From: Nostoc foliaceum FACHB-393
Lineage (GTDB): Bacteria; Cyanobacteriota; Cyanobacteriia; Cyanobacteriales; Nostocaceae
Length of the DNA: 64,000 nt
Reading direction: 5' to 3'
Assembly: GCF_014698505.1 (NCBI RefSeq)
Contig: NZ_JACJTD010000022.1
Location: 62,001 to 126,000 of the forward strand
The stretch's first letter is position 1. Every line of letters starts with the position of its first letter. Positions 1 to 8,992 of the stretch are shown in pieces. A model generated the notes under the pieces. It ran no database searches. It was not told where the DNA came from and worked only from the letters and a program-made list of their open reading frames with translations. The position numbers and the translations under genes were made by a program.

Positions 1-48
1 GCCATTTTATGGTTTGGCTAAGGAACTTAAGCTAAACCATTATGACTA

Positions 49-579
49 TTGAACTCGTTCCTTTTATCCAGAAGCTCAAATCGCACTTGCTTTTGCGTTT
101 TTTATGGATGGCCTGCTTCTGGGGCGCAAGGGCTGCATACTTCTACTGATGGTGGCAAAACTTGGACTAAACCCCGCATGAATGGATTAGGCGATACTCC
201 TTTTGACTTTGTGGTTGAACCCCGTAACCCTGAGCATTTGTTTGCAACTACCCGTTCGGGAATGTACAAAAGCACTAACAGTGGTAATGACTGGATGCTA
301 GTACCTAATACGCGGGAAGCTCCTGTTGCCAGTCTAGCTCTGCAAAAAGAGGGTAACAGCACTGTAATGTATGGCTATCGTTTTCTCAAGTCAGCGCCGG
401 GTGTTTATCGCAGCAGTGATGGTGGTAAGACGTGGGAGAAACTTTGGACTGAAACTAATGGAGTCGTTGTGAAACTAGCGATCGCTCCCAACAATCCCCA
501 AATGCTTTATGCAGTGAATGAGAACAATACTGTCTTTCAATCGCAGAATCAAGGCAATAGCTGGAAAGAGTTAAATTAA
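49..579 (+). pseudogene. BNR/sialidase-type repeat protein, 5'-truncated remnant
   Basis: The open frame encodes repeats of the BNR (Asp-box) type: STDGGKTW, STNSGNDW, SSDGGKTW and a final SQNQGNSW, each followed by a beta-strand-like stretch. Proteins of this kind are usually 300 or more residues, exported, and fold as beta-propellers. Only about 165 residues are left, the only start is a TTG, and the first 25 residues do not look like a signal peptide. I therefore read this as the 3' part of a larger gene whose 5' end is lost or lies outside the window. A second copy of the last 17 codons survives at 19599-19652. The function is unknown; the domain assignment is fairly secure. Confidence 0.6.
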
Positions 580-602
580 CTGTCTGTCGTCTACGTAAGA
601 CC

Positions 603-2129
603 TTACGGTTGTGATGTAGCTGTAGAAAAACTAGCACTAACAGCACGTTGCAAATTAGCTAAAGCACGATTGTAATCCAAAATAGCCGTAACGCGATTAC
701 CTTCAGCCCTTGTAAGCTCAGTTTCAGAAACAATAACATCTGTTTGAGTACCTACACCAGCTTGAAACCTCAGCCTTGCTATACGTAAAGCCTCTTGAGC
801 CTGTTCTAGAGCAACGGTAGCAGTCTGAACATTACTTAAATTAGATTGCAAACTAGTATAAGCCTGTTCCACCTGAAAGCGAATCTGATTGCGTTGCTCT
901 GCAAAACGAGTTTCGGCAATAGCAATGTTGGCTTTCTGTTGAGCAGCCCTAGCCTTAGCTGCTCCACCATCAAATAAATTCCAGTTGGCTCTAACTCCCA
1001 GTGAATAGCCATCTGTAATGCCAACACTATCATTAAAAGCGTCCAACAAGTTGTAACTAGCAACCAAACTAACTTGGGGACGAACCTCAGAAAGCGCCAA
1101 ACGTCGCTGTTGTTCACTAATATTGCGTTGTACTAACTGTTGTTGAAGTTCTGCACGATTTTGAAAAGCAAGCACAATACTTTCTTCCTGTGTCTTATTC
1201 CACAAACCCGCCAATTTCACCGAGTCTGCTGCACTGATGTTTACAGATTGTGGTAAATTCAACCGCGTCGCCAACCGCCTTGCAGCAATTTGCTGTTGAC
1301 TAATAGCATTAGTTAGCGCTTGTTGAGCATTTGCTAAGTTTACCTGAGAACGAAGAACATCAAATCTCGTACCAACTCCAGCCCTTTCTAATGCTTGAGC
1401 ATCCTTTAAACTTCGTTGGGCATTTTCTACAGCAGCACGATTAATTCGTACTTGTTCATCTGTTTGTTGTAAATTGTAATATTCAGTAGCAACATTCAGC
1501 CGAATTTCCTGTGACAAACGCTCTACATCCAACTCATCAAAACGTAATTGTTCCTCAGCTGCTCTGATGCGAGCCGATCTGGAGCCAGAGGTGTAAATGT
1601 TATAACTCAGTTGTGCCGCTCCAGAAAAGTTTGTACTTGGAGCTTGTTCTGTAGAAGGTATCCCACTTCGAGAACGCAGTTCAGCAGAAAGCTGACTGCC
1701 AGCAGATTGTTGGCGAGAAATGTCAGTGTTTAAACTAACATTGGGATACAAAGCAGCTTGTGTTTCACGTAGAACTGCACGACTTCGTTCTGAAGTCAGT
1801 ATTGATACTTGTAGCTCCCGATTATTCCGCTGTGCCAGTTCCAAAGCTTGTTGCAGAGTGATTGGCTGAGTTATCTGAATTTTGACATCTTCTGGTTTGG
1901 TAGGAAACTGGAGAGAATTTGGATTAGGGTTGAGTTTATCGAGTAAAGTCGGAGTGGGAGATGCAGACTGAGCAGTTAGTAATGAGTCTGCTTGAGAAGC
2001 AACTTTTTCTGTTTGACTACTCTGAAGCTGAGTCAAAGCACGTACAGGTTGAACTGAACTACCAGCAAAATCACTTAAGGTAAATACATAACTAATACCC
2101 GCAATTACTAGATAACGATACTTTGACAT
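603..2129 (-). CDS. TolC-family outer membrane efflux channel
   Basis: This 508-residue protein has an N-terminal export signal, a Gln/Ser/Pro-rich linker to about residue 90, and then two TolC repeats (about 95-280 and 300-490) rich in Gln and Ala heptads typical of the alpha-helical tunnel. Phrases such as LELAQRNNRELQ and AGVGTRFDVLRSQVNLANAQ are hallmark OEP repeats. Known role: the outer-membrane exit duct for RND or ABC pumps, fed by a periplasmic adaptor. It lies 109 bp downstream of the histidine kinase on the same strand, so it is probably cotranscribed with the regulator pair. It is the only TolC in the window and the likely partner of the two RND permeases (15223-18342 and 28433-31588) and the adaptor at 32489-34189. 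Confidence 0.93.
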   Translation of the reverse strand: MSKYRYLVIAGISYVFTLSDFAGSSVQPVRALTQLQSSQTEKVASQADSLLTAQSASPTPTLLDKLNPNPNSLQFPTKPEDVKIQITQPITLQQALELAQRNNRELQVSILTSERSRAVLRETQAALYPNVSLNTDISRQQSAGSQLSAELRSRSGIPSTEQAPSTNFSGAAQLSYNIYTSGSRSARIRAAEEQLRFDELDVERLSQEIRLNVATEYYNLQQTDEQVRINRAAVENAQRSLKDAQALERAGVGTRFDVLRSQVNLANAQQALTNAISQQQIAARRLATRLNLPQSVNISAADSVKLAGLWNKTQEESIVLAFQNRAELQQQLVQRNISEQQRRLALSEVRPQVSLVASYNLLDAFNDSVGITDGYSLGVRANWNLFDGGAAKARAAQQKANIAIAETRFAEQRNQIRFQVEQAYTSLQSNLSNVQTATVALEQAQEALRIARLRFQAGVGTQTDVIVSETELTRAEGNRVTAILDYNRALANLQRAVSASFSTATSQP

Positions 2130-2238
2130 ATATTATTTAAACTCCTGTAATTCACACCACACAGCAAAAAATGACTACACTCTAAAAGCAGGGGTAGTAA
2201 CAAAAGATAGAAAACCTATAGGTTAAATACGAAATCTT

Positions 2239-3654
2239 CTATTTAGATTGGCGTAAGCGGCGAAACAGCCATTTAAATGGCGAAAAAGAGCGATCGCTAT
2301 TTAGGTGGATAACATTAAACGGTAGTTCGATGGTAAAAGTACTACCTTTACCTAATTCGCTTTGCACATTCAAACTACCGTGGTGTACCAGAACAATTGC
2401 AGAGGCGATCGCCAATCCTAATCCAGAACCGCCAGTGCTACGAGAGCGATCGCTATTCACCCGATAAAAACGATCGTAAATTCGAGTCAGTTCCTTCTCT
2501 GGGATACCAATACCCGTATCATGAACTCGAATCACAGCATGATGGTCACTGCAACCCAGGCAAACCGTAACCTCCCCTCCTTTGGGTGTATACTGAATTG
2601 CATTGACAATTAAATTAGAAACCAAACGGTAAAGCTGGTCACTATCACCGACAATATTTACTGGCTCATTTATCTTGATCCTAGATTGCAGCATTACACC
2701 TGCCGCAATTGCCATCGCTTCAAATTCCTCGACTAAATCGCTGACAATATCATTTAGACAACATTCTTCTAGTTGTACTAGCAAGTGTTGCCTATCTAAA
2801 CGAGCTAATAATAATAAATCTACAACCAAAGTAATAAGTCGCTGATTCTGACGGTGGATAGTTCGCAGAATGTCCCGCGTTTCTTCTTCATCCAGATGCG
2901 ACATTAAAAGCGCTGATTCCACCGTTGCGCCTGTTGCAGCCAAAGGCGTTCGCAATTCGTGTGCAACATCTGCTGTAAACTGTTGAATTTGTCGATAAGA
3001 TTGATAAATTGGTTGCATAGCTAAACCAGCCAACCACCAACTAGCAACTGCAACCATACCCATTGCGATCGGCAATCCCAAACCTAAACTTAATTTCACA
3101 CTATCCAGATAACGATTAAATTCTTCAAGACTTCGCCCCACCTGCATATAGCCCCAATCCCGATGATCTTGGGTGTGTAGCATTAAAGAATTTTGGTGAT
3201 AATCATTGCCTTTGCTGTCTTTGAGAAATAACCATTTTTCATTGCTGAAGACAGTAGACAGTCCTTCTGGATAATTGCCGGTAGTAGCAATCAAGCGTCC
3301 TGAAATATCAAAAAAACGCACATAGTAGTGATCTTTATTAACTACACCTAGAAAATGGCGTTTAGTATCTGACTGCTGTTGAGTACAGCCGGCTCCAACT
3401 CTACATATATTTATATTTGGGAATAGCTGCTGTACAACAGGTTCCAAACTCCCAGGTTGCCTGAGCTTAAACTCAATAGTGTCATGCAGTGTTCCGGCTA
3501 CAGACTCAATTTCACTGTCTAAGGCTACCACATGGGCATGGAAAACAGCTCTATAGACACCAAAAGCACAAACGCTTAAAATTGAACCCATGACGAGGGC
3601 ATACCACAGAGCTAAACGAACACGAGTTCCTCGAAACAGTTTATTTTGATTCAT
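2239..3654 (-). CDS. rppB: Sensor histidine kinase, RppB/NrsS-like
   Basis: A membrane-bound kinase of 471 residues. A first membrane helix lies at about 13-33, a periplasmic sensor domain at about 35-188, and a second helix at about 190-212. The dimerisation/phosphoacceptor segment DVAHELRTPLA has its His at about 232. The HATPase domain follows, with N box (NLIVNAIQYTP), G1 (DTGIGIP) and G2 (GGSGLGLAI). The start overlaps the end of the response regulator gene by 14 bp, so translation is probably coupled. Family knowledge: RppB/NrsS-type kinases of cyanobacteria respond to metal (nickel) or redox signals. The gene setting here fits a metal sensor, but the ligand is an inference. The sensor domain has two Cys (about 84 and 90) and several His. 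Confidence 0.9.
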   Translation of the reverse strand: MNQNKLFRGTRVRLALWYALVMGSILSVCAFGVYRAVFHAHVVALDSEIESVAGTLHDTIEFKLRQPGSLEPVVQQLFPNINICRVGAGCTQQQSDTKRHFLGVVNKDHYYVRFFDISGRLIATTGNYPEGLSTVFSNEKWLFLKDSKGNDYHQNSLMLHTQDHRDWGYMQVGRSLEEFNRYLDSVKLSLGLGLPIAMGMVAVASWWLAGLAMQPIYQSYRQIQQFTADVAHELRTPLAATGATVESALLMSHLDEEETRDILRTIHRQNQRLITLVVDLLLLARLDRQHLLVQLEECCLNDIVSDLVEEFEAMAIAAGVMLQSRIKINEPVNIVGDSDQLYRLVSNLIVNAIQYTPKGGEVTVCLGCSDHHAVIRVHDTGIGIPEKELTRIYDRFYRVNSDRSRSTGGSGLGLAIASAIVLVHHGSLNVQSELGKGSTFTIELPFNVIHLNSDRSFSPFKWLFRRLRQSK

Positions 3655-4345
3655 TAGTCACATTCAGACGATATCCCATACCGTGCAAAGTTTCAATCGG
3701 GTTGGTGCAGTCGAAGCAGGCTAGTTTGCGACGCAACAAACGTACTTGCGCTGCTACCACATTGCTAGCAGGTTCTGCACTTACTTCCCAAAGCTGATTG
3801 CGAATCTGTTCGGTGGTAACAATTTGATTGGGGTGCTTCATAAAATATTCCACCAGTTGGAATTCTTTATTAGTTAAAGAAATTTCCTGTTTTTCGCCCG
3901 TCGTATTTTGACCGACAACTGTACTATTGCTGTAATCTAAAGTAAAGTTACCAACGGTTAGTTGTTGAGGTTGTAAGTGGGGATAACGCCGCTGCAATGC
4001 CCGCAACCTTGCCAGTAATTCTGCCATTCCAAAAGGCTTCACCAAGTAATCATCAGCACCCGCATCTAAACCAGCAACTTTATCTTCCATGCTATCTCTA
4101 GCTGTGAGCATCAAGACAGGCAAAGAATTTCCTTTTAAACGCAGCCTTTTACACAATTCCAAACCAGTAAATCCTGGGAGCATCCAATCTAAAATCGCCA
4201 CTGTATATTGTGCCGAACTATTTTCTAAATATGCCCATGCTTCATTACCATCCATTACCCAGTCAACTAAATACTTTTGCTGCTTCAGCGTTCGCTTAAT
4301 AGCAGCGCCCAAATCTGACTCATCTTCGACTAGCAACACACGCAT
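3641..4345 (-). CDS. rppA: OmpR/PhoB-family response regulator, RppA-like
   Basis: It has a receiver domain (about 1-118) with acidic pocket E7/D8, phosphoacceptor D53 in ILDWMLPG, the conserved Thr in MLTARD and Lys in LVKPF, followed by a winged-helix DNA-binding domain. An upstream ATG (high end 4393) is also open, but the family begins at MRVLLVEDE, so I place the start at 4345. The N-terminal 16 residues of the longer form look non-homologous. The gene starts an operon with the kinase and TolC. Two copies of the ATGAAAT-N4-ATGAAAT repeat lie upstream (4439-4456 and 4657-4674), which suggests autoregulation. Family knowledge: OmpR-type regulators bind such direct repeats as head-to-tail dimers. 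Confidence 0.92.
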   Translation of the reverse strand: MRVLLVEDESDLGAAIKRTLKQQKYLVDWVMDGNEAWAYLENSSAQYTVAILDWMLPGFTGLELCKRLRLKGNSLPVLMLTARDSMEDKVAGLDAGADDYLVKPFGMAELLARLRALQRRYPHLQPQQLTVGNFTLDYSNSTVVGQNTTGEKQEISLTNKEFQLVEYFMKHPNQIVTTEQIRNQLWEVSAEPASNVVAAQVRLLRRKLACFDCTNPIETLHGMGYRLNVTNESK

Positions 4346-4438
4346 ATCAAATTGAAAAGTTAGAGGTTCGTGGCAGTTTTGTGAAATCAGCATAGTTAAT
4401 AACAGGGTTATCCCTTAGAAATAGATTGACAGAAGTTT

Positions 4439-4456
4439 ATGAAATTAAGATGAAAT
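4439..4456 (-). promoter_or_regulatory. ATGAAAT direct-repeat box, upstream of rppA
   Basis: Perfect repeat ATGAAAT-TAAG-ATGAAAT, with an 11-bp period and both halves on the plus strand. It reads ATTTCAT-N4-ATTTCAT toward the leftward regulator gene. It ends 93 bp before the chosen start of rppA. It is interpreted as an autoregulatory operator; the rest of the 4394-4945 gap is AT-rich and holds no gene I can recognise. Confidence 0.7.
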
Positions 4457-4656
4457 TCTGAGTTATTAAATCATGTATACAAGCAAGCCATCTAAGATCA
4501 TAAACAGATGCTACGCCTTAGCAGTAGATAACCTATAAGAAAAACTCAGTATATCCCATTGCTCAATTGGTGTGAGTGATACTCAGTTAGAGAAGTTAAC
4601 AAATCTAACTAATTGCAATAGGTCTACTGAGTTATTTTTTATTCTGACAGGTAAAG

Positions 4657-4674
4657 ATGAAATCAAGATGAAAT
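4657..4674 (-). promoter_or_regulatory. ATGAAAT direct-repeat box, distal upstream of rppA
   Basis: Perfect repeat ATGAAAT-CAAG-ATGAAAT. It is preceded on the plus strand by CTGACAGGT, a flank shared almost exactly with the boxes at 9801 and 10399 (TTGACAGGT). It lies between the end of the porin gene and the regulator operon, 311 bp from the start of rppA. Confidence 0.65.
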
Positions 4675-4945
4675 ATTAAGTCAGATGAGGAAATCTCTAA
4701 CTGCACTTAAACCTAACTACAATACACAAATCAAAAGCTAGGGTTTTGACTTCGTTCATGTATTAGCAAATAAGCATTAGTTTTGATATATCACCCTAAA
4801 CAAAACAACCCTTATTTATATCAATTAAAAATCTCAAGACATTGCTAATTTTTCCATATAAAAGCCCGCCCGCAGGCGAGCTAAAATTTATCCAAATGAG
4901 AATAGCTAATAGCTAATAGCTATTAACCATTATCTGTTAGGCGTT

Positions 4946-6634
4946 TTAAAAAGCAAAAGTGGTACGTAGTGTACCAACGTAGATGGTGTCGTTGTTATTA
5001 TTATGCTCTGGATTGAAGATGACCAATAAACCAGGAGTGATGGAAATATTATTGTTGATCTGTAGGCGGTACAGAGCCTCTAGGTGGTAAGAGGTGTTGT
5101 TATCTTCACGCCTAGTAGTTCTTGCGGCGGAAGCGAATGCATCATTATCACTGACTTTGGGTGGTTGACCAAAGATCAGACCAAGCAAATTGCCTTCTTT
5201 ACCAAAGTCTTTGAAGGCTAGGGTTGCAGCCCAGTAATTCATTGATGCTTCATCACCTTGATTTACACCCGTACCACTTCCCTTGGCTTCAGCGTTGCTG
5301 TAACCGTACCAACCACCAATAGTCAACTTGGAACTGGGTTTGAAGGTAGCTTCTATACCGTAGTGGTTGGCAGTAGTAGCAACTCCATTGAACGGATTAC
5401 CTGCGTAAACACTGCCTGTACCCTCAAACATGTTTACACTGGATAAACTATTTTGATAGCTGTGAGCGTAGGTAAGACCAATATTAAATGCATCACTAGG
5501 ACTGAAAGCTACCTGACCAAGGGCTGTATAGGCACCATTTGTCAGACCTCCATTTGAACCAGGATTGCTAGCTGTGCGAGCTATGTAAGCCGCAGATGCA
5601 GTGAAAGCTCCTGTAGGATTGAAAATTATGGTTGCACCTGCACCACCGAAACCAGTGCGATAGATAGGGCTAAATCGACCATAGCGAGACAAAGCGCCCC
5701 TACCATCACTGGCAAGATCAGGGTTAAAGTTATTGATGTTGTCGTATATGTTACCGCCTGCCGCATCAATTTTGACCCGCACTGCGTTACTCAGGTTGAA
5801 AGCATAGTTAATTTTATCGATGACAGTCTCATTGTTCTGATTTCCGTCAAAACCGAAGCGGGTCATGTTAGTACCCGTCACATTTGTGTCATAGGGAGTG
5901 ATGTTCCGGGATTGCAAACGGATTTGCAACAGGTCTGTACCAACAAAACTTGATTCCAATCTCAGACGAACTCGGTCAGTTAGAATAGTATTAGAATCTA
6001 GGTCGGGAGCAGTACTTGGATCTATACCAGAAGGAACTGCCCTCTGATCGCTACCAAAAACATTAGATACATTAAAAATTGCTTCCCCAATTAACTTGGT
6101 GGTAGTTGAGAACTGATTAGCTTCCAACTCAGCAGTGCGTACTTCTAAAGCATCTACACGACCACGCAAAGTAGCTAGTTCCGCAGAAAATTCTTCTTGC
6201 AGACGCTGTAGGGTAGCCAAATCCTGTTTTGTTACTAAGTCAGCAGTTGCTGTAGCAATCAGTTCATTAACTCTATCTAAACAAGCATTCAAACCAGCAG
6301 CAAATTCATAACGAGTTAAAGCACGATTACCTCGGTAAGTCGCATTGGGATAACCAGCAATACAACCGTAACGTTCAACTAGGGATTGCAATGCTTGGAA
6401 TGCCCAGTCTGTGGGTTGCACGTCAGAAAACTGCGAAACGGATGTGACTTGGCCAGTCTCACCACTGTACTGTTGAATTTGGCTTAAAGAAGAATCTTTT
6501 GGAAGAGAGGTTGCTTCTTGTTTAACTTCAGTTGAAACAGGAGTTTCAGCCGCTATTGTTGCTCCTGAAAAAGCTAAGTTGGCTAATAAAACTCCAGGAC
6601 TAATTAGTAGGCATTTCCAAAATAACTTAGACAT
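4946..6634 (-). CDS. SLH-domain OprB-type porin (iron-uptake porin family)
   Basis: An outer-membrane porin of 562 residues. A signal peptide (about 1-29) is followed by an SLH domain at about 70-125 (DVQPTDWAFQALQSL and LTRYEFAAGLN), which binds pyruvylated cell-wall polysaccharide. A short coiled coil at about 130-172 precedes a beta-barrel from about 180 to the terminal Phe (RTTFAF). Family knowledge: these are the abundant cyanobacterial porins, some implicated in iron or other inorganic ion uptake. Two ATGAAAT boxes (6707-6724 and 6820-6837) lie upstream, so it probably responds to the local two-component system. This would let the cell alter outer-membrane permeability together with efflux. 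Confidence 0.9.
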   Translation of the reverse strand: MSKLFWKCLLISPGVLLANLAFSGATIAAETPVSTEVKQEATSLPKDSSLSQIQQYSGETGQVTSVSQFSDVQPTDWAFQALQSLVERYGCIAGYPNATYRGNRALTRYEFAAGLNACLDRVNELIATATADLVTKQDLATLQRLQEEFSAELATLRGRVDALEVRTAELEANQFSTTTKLIGEAIFNVSNVFGSDQRAVPSGIDPSTAPDLDSNTILTDRVRLRLESSFVGTDLLQIRLQSRNITPYDTNVTGTNMTRFGFDGNQNNETVIDKINYAFNLSNAVRVKIDAAGGNIYDNINNFNPDLASDGRGALSRYGRFSPIYRTGFGGAGATIIFNPTGAFTASAAYIARTASNPGSNGGLTNGAYTALGQVAFSPSDAFNIGLTYAHSYQNSLSSVNMFEGTGSVYAGNPFNGVATTANHYGIEATFKPSSKLTIGGWYGYSNAEAKGSGTGVNQGDEASMNYWAATLAFKDFGKEGNLLGLIFGQPPKVSDNDAFASAARTTRREDNNTSYHLEALYRLQINNNISITPGLLVIFNPEHNNNNDTIYVGTLRTTFAF

Positions 6635-6671
6635 GACTGTTTGCTCTTCACACCAAAGTAATAAGTGTTAT

Positions 6672-6683
6672 GGGGTATACCCC
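6672..6683. promoter_or_regulatory. 12-bp perfect palindrome in the porin promoter
   Basis: GGGGTATACCCC is a perfect palindrome, 38 bp upstream of the porin start and about 24 bp downstream of the box at 6707-6724, near the expected transcription start. It could be a repressor operator. No factor can be named from the sequence. Confidence 0.4.
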
Positions 6684-6706
6684 TATAACTAGATTCTCAG
6701 AGGAGG

Positions 6707-6724
6707 ATGAAATTAAGATGAAAT
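6707..6724 (-). promoter_or_regulatory. ATGAAAT direct-repeat box, porin promoter
   Basis: Perfect repeat ATGAAAT-TAAG-ATGAAAT. Read toward the porin, the second half-site is followed after 18 bp by TTATAG, a plausible -10 element. The box therefore occupies the -35 position, as expected for class II activation by an OmpR-type regulator. Confidence 0.7.
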
Positions 6725-6819
6725 TTAAAATTTTGAATAAAACAAACTTGGCGAGTAAATTGAGCATTTTATTAGATAGTTGTCAAGTCAATATCCCAGA
6801 AAAGTTAAAGCATAGTATG

Positions 6820-6837
6820 ATGAAATTAGGATGAAAT
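6820..6837 (-). promoter_or_regulatory. ATGAAAT direct-repeat box, distal to the porin
   Basis: Perfect repeat ATGAAAT-TAGG-ATGAAAT, the second box upstream of the porin, 113 bp further out than the first. No clear -10 is seen at the right distance, so it may be an auxiliary site. Confidence 0.6.
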
Positions 6838-7127
6838 TACAAATTACTTAATCAAATAAATTCAACGAGTAAAAACCACTTGAGAAACTTGTTTCTCAGT
6901 TCAATCTAAACAAACATCAAAACACTAAATTATAGAGAAATGGCTAACTCTAGTGGACTCAGCCAGTGGGTATAAAAAAATCGCGTATTGGAGCAACGTA
7001 GATCGGCATTAGCTTTAAAACTGTGGTTAGAGAGGTAGCAGCAAGTACATGGGAATTAGATAAAGGATTGAGCTGTAAAGCTAATTGTGTATTGAAGCGA
7101 ATGCCAGCGCATGAACGGCGGCGATCG

Positions 7128-7190
7128 CTAGGGCTGTTGTTCATTTACTGCTATTAAAGAAAAGCAGACCCAAACTAGGAGCCTGCTCAT
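7128..7190 (-). CDS. Possible short peptide gene, perhaps broken
   Basis: An ATG at 7190 is preceded, with 8 bp spacing, by GGAGG, and encodes only 20 residues with a hydrophobic, signal-like start (MSRLLVWVCFSL). A second frame beginning at 7144 stays open for 61 codons to 6959. This could be a small exported protein broken by a frameshift, or a leader peptide. The good ribosome-binding site is the only strong evidence. The stretch from 6838 to 7127 shows nothing else I recognise. Confidence 0.25.
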   Translation of the reverse strand: MSRLLVWVCFSLIAVNEQQP

Positions 7191-7278
7191 AGTTATGTCC
7201 TCCAGCAAGACATGCCGAGGGAATAAATTCACAGACTCACAGTATTTATTTAGATAGAGTGGTGGTTTGCGGCGAAAT

Positions 7279-7602
7279 TTATTTATAGCATCGTTGCAAG
7301 GCTTGGAGTCTTGCTGAAGTTGCTCCGCCAGTAGGTTCTGCTGGTGGGATATTTGCACAGGCTCCTGTTTTACTGGATTGTTGTACTGTACCTTGTGGAA
7401 GCCCTTTATAACATTTTTGTAAAGCTTGTAGTCTTGCTAAACTAGCTCCGCCAGTGGGTCTTGCTGGGGGAATATTTTGACAAACTCCTGTTTTTGAGGT
7501 ATCTGCATTTCCATAAGCAGCAGAACCCAACGATACGTGAAGTAAAGCTATTCCCAAGGGAATTGCCAAAATAGATGCAGTTCGGATGACAAGTATCTTC
7601 AT
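7279..7602 (-). CDS. Small secreted protein with two CxNIPP-CYK repeats
   Basis: The start at 7602 is chosen because GAGGA lies 8 bp upstream of this ATG; a TTG five codons earlier lacks a site. A signal peptide (about 1-30) precedes two near-identical units of about 33 residues: SKTGVCQNIPPARPTGGA then RLQALQKCYK, repeated as SKTGACANIPPAEPTGGA then RLQALQRCYK. Each unit has two Cys about 25 residues apart that could pair or bind metal. I know no named family for it. It follows the DUF2808 genes on the same strand and may share their control by the box at 8807-8824. Its role is unknown; its location should be periplasmic or extracellular. Confidence 0.6.
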   Translation of the reverse strand: MKILVIRTASILAIPLGIALLHVSLGSAAYGNADTSKTGVCQNIPPARPTGGASLARLQALQKCYKGLPQGTVQQSSKTGACANIPPAEPTGGATSARLQALQRCYK

Positions 7603-7678
7603 AGCTAAAATCCTCAAACAATAAGCAATTTATGCTACTAATTGGATGAAATAATCTTGGTAAGCCAAGTTTGAGTAC

Positions 7679-8158
7679 TTAACGACCGGAAGTTTGAATT
7701 CGAGCTGTACCAAGAGGAATTTGTGCTGTTAGATTAGGCATTTTGCCGTATACTCGGTACAGCCAAACGTGGTTACGAAATGCTGTATTAACACCTTGCA
7801 GCTTAACTAATAGCGTTGTCTGGGGTTCCACAGCTTGGGAGAAAATCACTGTAGCTGTTTGTTTATTTACAGAAATTTGAGCATCAATTTTCTTACCAGA
7901 TTGATTTTGAATCTCAATTCCCTTGTTAATGCTTACACCATCAGGTAAATCAATAGCCAGTTCTGATAGAGATTGTCCTTGAACATGAACCTGAAACTCA
8001 TGGGTAGCACCTGGAAACCCAACAGTGCTAGGAAATGCTACGCCATTACCAATATAGGAGACTTTGGAATTGTCCTTGTTTTCGCTTCCCCAAGCAGATG
8101 GAAATGAAGAAGTTACTATTAGAAAAAATGCTGCACCCGCATAAATTAACTTTTTCAT
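7679..8158 (-). CDS. DUF2808 secreted protein (paralog 1)
   Basis: The start at 8158 (MKKLIYAGAAFF) is preferred over an upstream in-frame start because CGGAG lies 6 bp before it. A signal peptide of about 25 residues leads to a beta-rich domain sharing with its three neighbours the pattern HEFQVHV, LSELAIDLP, GVSINKGIEIQN, SVNKQTATVIFS, GVNT and a final IPLGTARIQT. This is the DUF2808 family, common in cyanobacteria and without known biochemistry. It lies 110 bp downstream of paralog 2 with no repeat box between them, so the two are probably cotranscribed. The overall fold resembles a periplasmic binding or envelope stress protein, but no function can be assigned. Confidence 0.8.
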   Translation of the reverse strand: MKKLIYAGAAFFLIVTSSFPSAWGSENKDNSKVSYIGNGVAFPSTVGFPGATHEFQVHVQGQSLSELAIDLPDGVSINKGIEIQNQSGKKIDAQISVNKQTATVIFSQAVEPQTTLLVKLQGVNTAFRNHVWLYRVYGKMPNLTAQIPLGTARIQTSGR

Positions 8159-8268
8159 AACTAACTCCGGCAAGATAATGTAGGGTAAGGAAGATCCACC
8201 ATCCCACCCTATAGCGACCGATTAATTTAGTTAACAGCCACAGCTAAAATTAACAGCAGTTACTTAGC

Positions 8269-8742
8269 CTAGCCACCGTAAGTCTGAATACGGGCTAAAC
8301 CAAGTGGAATTTCTTCTTTCATATCAACCTTTTTGACAGATACTGGATAATGCCAAGTTTCTTCATAACCTGGAGTATTAACTCCTTTCATACGAATTGA
8401 TATGCTTGTACCAGGGGCTACTGGTTCCGAAAAAGCTACTGTAGCTTTTCTGTTGTTAATGGAAACCGTTGTCGGAATTTTTTGACCTAATTTATTTTGG
8501 ACTTCAATTCCTTTATCAATACTTACCCCCTCTGGTAAATCAATCGCCAATTCTGAAAGTGCTTTACCTTGGACATGAACATCAAACTTATGAGTAGCAT
8601 CTAGGGTACGGGCATTATTAGGAACAGCAGCACTATTTCCGAGATGGGAAAATTTAGCATCATTTGGATTTTTCGCCCAAGCAGTAGGAACTGAAGATGC
8701 GAAAACTAAAGTAAAAACAAATGTGTAAATCAGCTTTTTCAT
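8269..8742 (-). CDS. DUF2808 secreted protein (paralog 2)
   Basis: The start at 8742 has GGAG 7 bp upstream. It has a signal peptide ending near AWA, then a DUF2808 domain closest in sequence to paralog 1: HKFDVHVQGKALSELAIDLP and EIPLGLARIQT. The promoter contains the box at 8807-8824, with TATAGA 16 bp after the box. Regulation by the nearby OmpR-type regulator is therefore likely. The closeness to paralog 1 indicates a local tandem duplication. The function is unknown; export to the periplasm or surface is well supported. Confidence 0.82.
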   Translation of the reverse strand: MKKLIYTFVFTLVFASSVPTAWAKNPNDAKFSHLGNSAAVPNNARTLDATHKFDVHVQGKALSELAIDLPEGVSIDKGIEVQNKLGQKIPTTVSINNRKATVAFSEPVAPGTSISIRMKGVNTPGYEETWHYPVSVKKVDMKEEIPLGLARIQTYGG

Positions 8743-8806
8743 CAATATTCTCCTTGTTTTGTTAATCGGTTAATTACCTCTATATCTATAATTGTGAAAG
8801 GTATTG

Positions 8807-8824
8807 ATGAAATAGAGATGAAAT
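8807..8824 (-). promoter_or_regulatory. ATGAAAT direct-repeat box, DUF2808 paralogs 1-2
   Basis: Perfect repeat ATGAAAT-AGAG-ATGAAAT. Toward the gene, the second half is followed after 16 bp by TATAGA, a good -10 element; the start codon lies 64 bp from the box. This is one of the clearest cases of the box replacing a -35 element. Confidence 0.72.
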
Positions 8825-8923
8825 ATTTTTATGTTAAGTAAAATTTAAAATATAGTTATTAAATGCAACAATTAAAACTATTGATGATTAATAATATTTG
8901 AAATATAGGTTTAAAAAATCAAA

Positions 8924-8971
8924 AAAGTTCATGACATTTAACTTATTTATAAGTTAAATGTCATGAACTTT
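8924..8971 (-). terminator. Rho-independent terminator with a perfect 23-bp stem
   Basis: Two 23-base arms (8924-8946 and 8949-8971) are perfectly complementary around a 2-base loop. Read leftward, the stem is followed by a T-rich stretch. It begins 21 bp after the stop of DUF2808 paralog 3 and insulates that gene from the paralog 2 promoter. The stem is unusually long for a bacterial terminator. Confidence 0.75.
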
Positions 8972-8992
8972 ATTTATTGAATAGCGCTAAGT

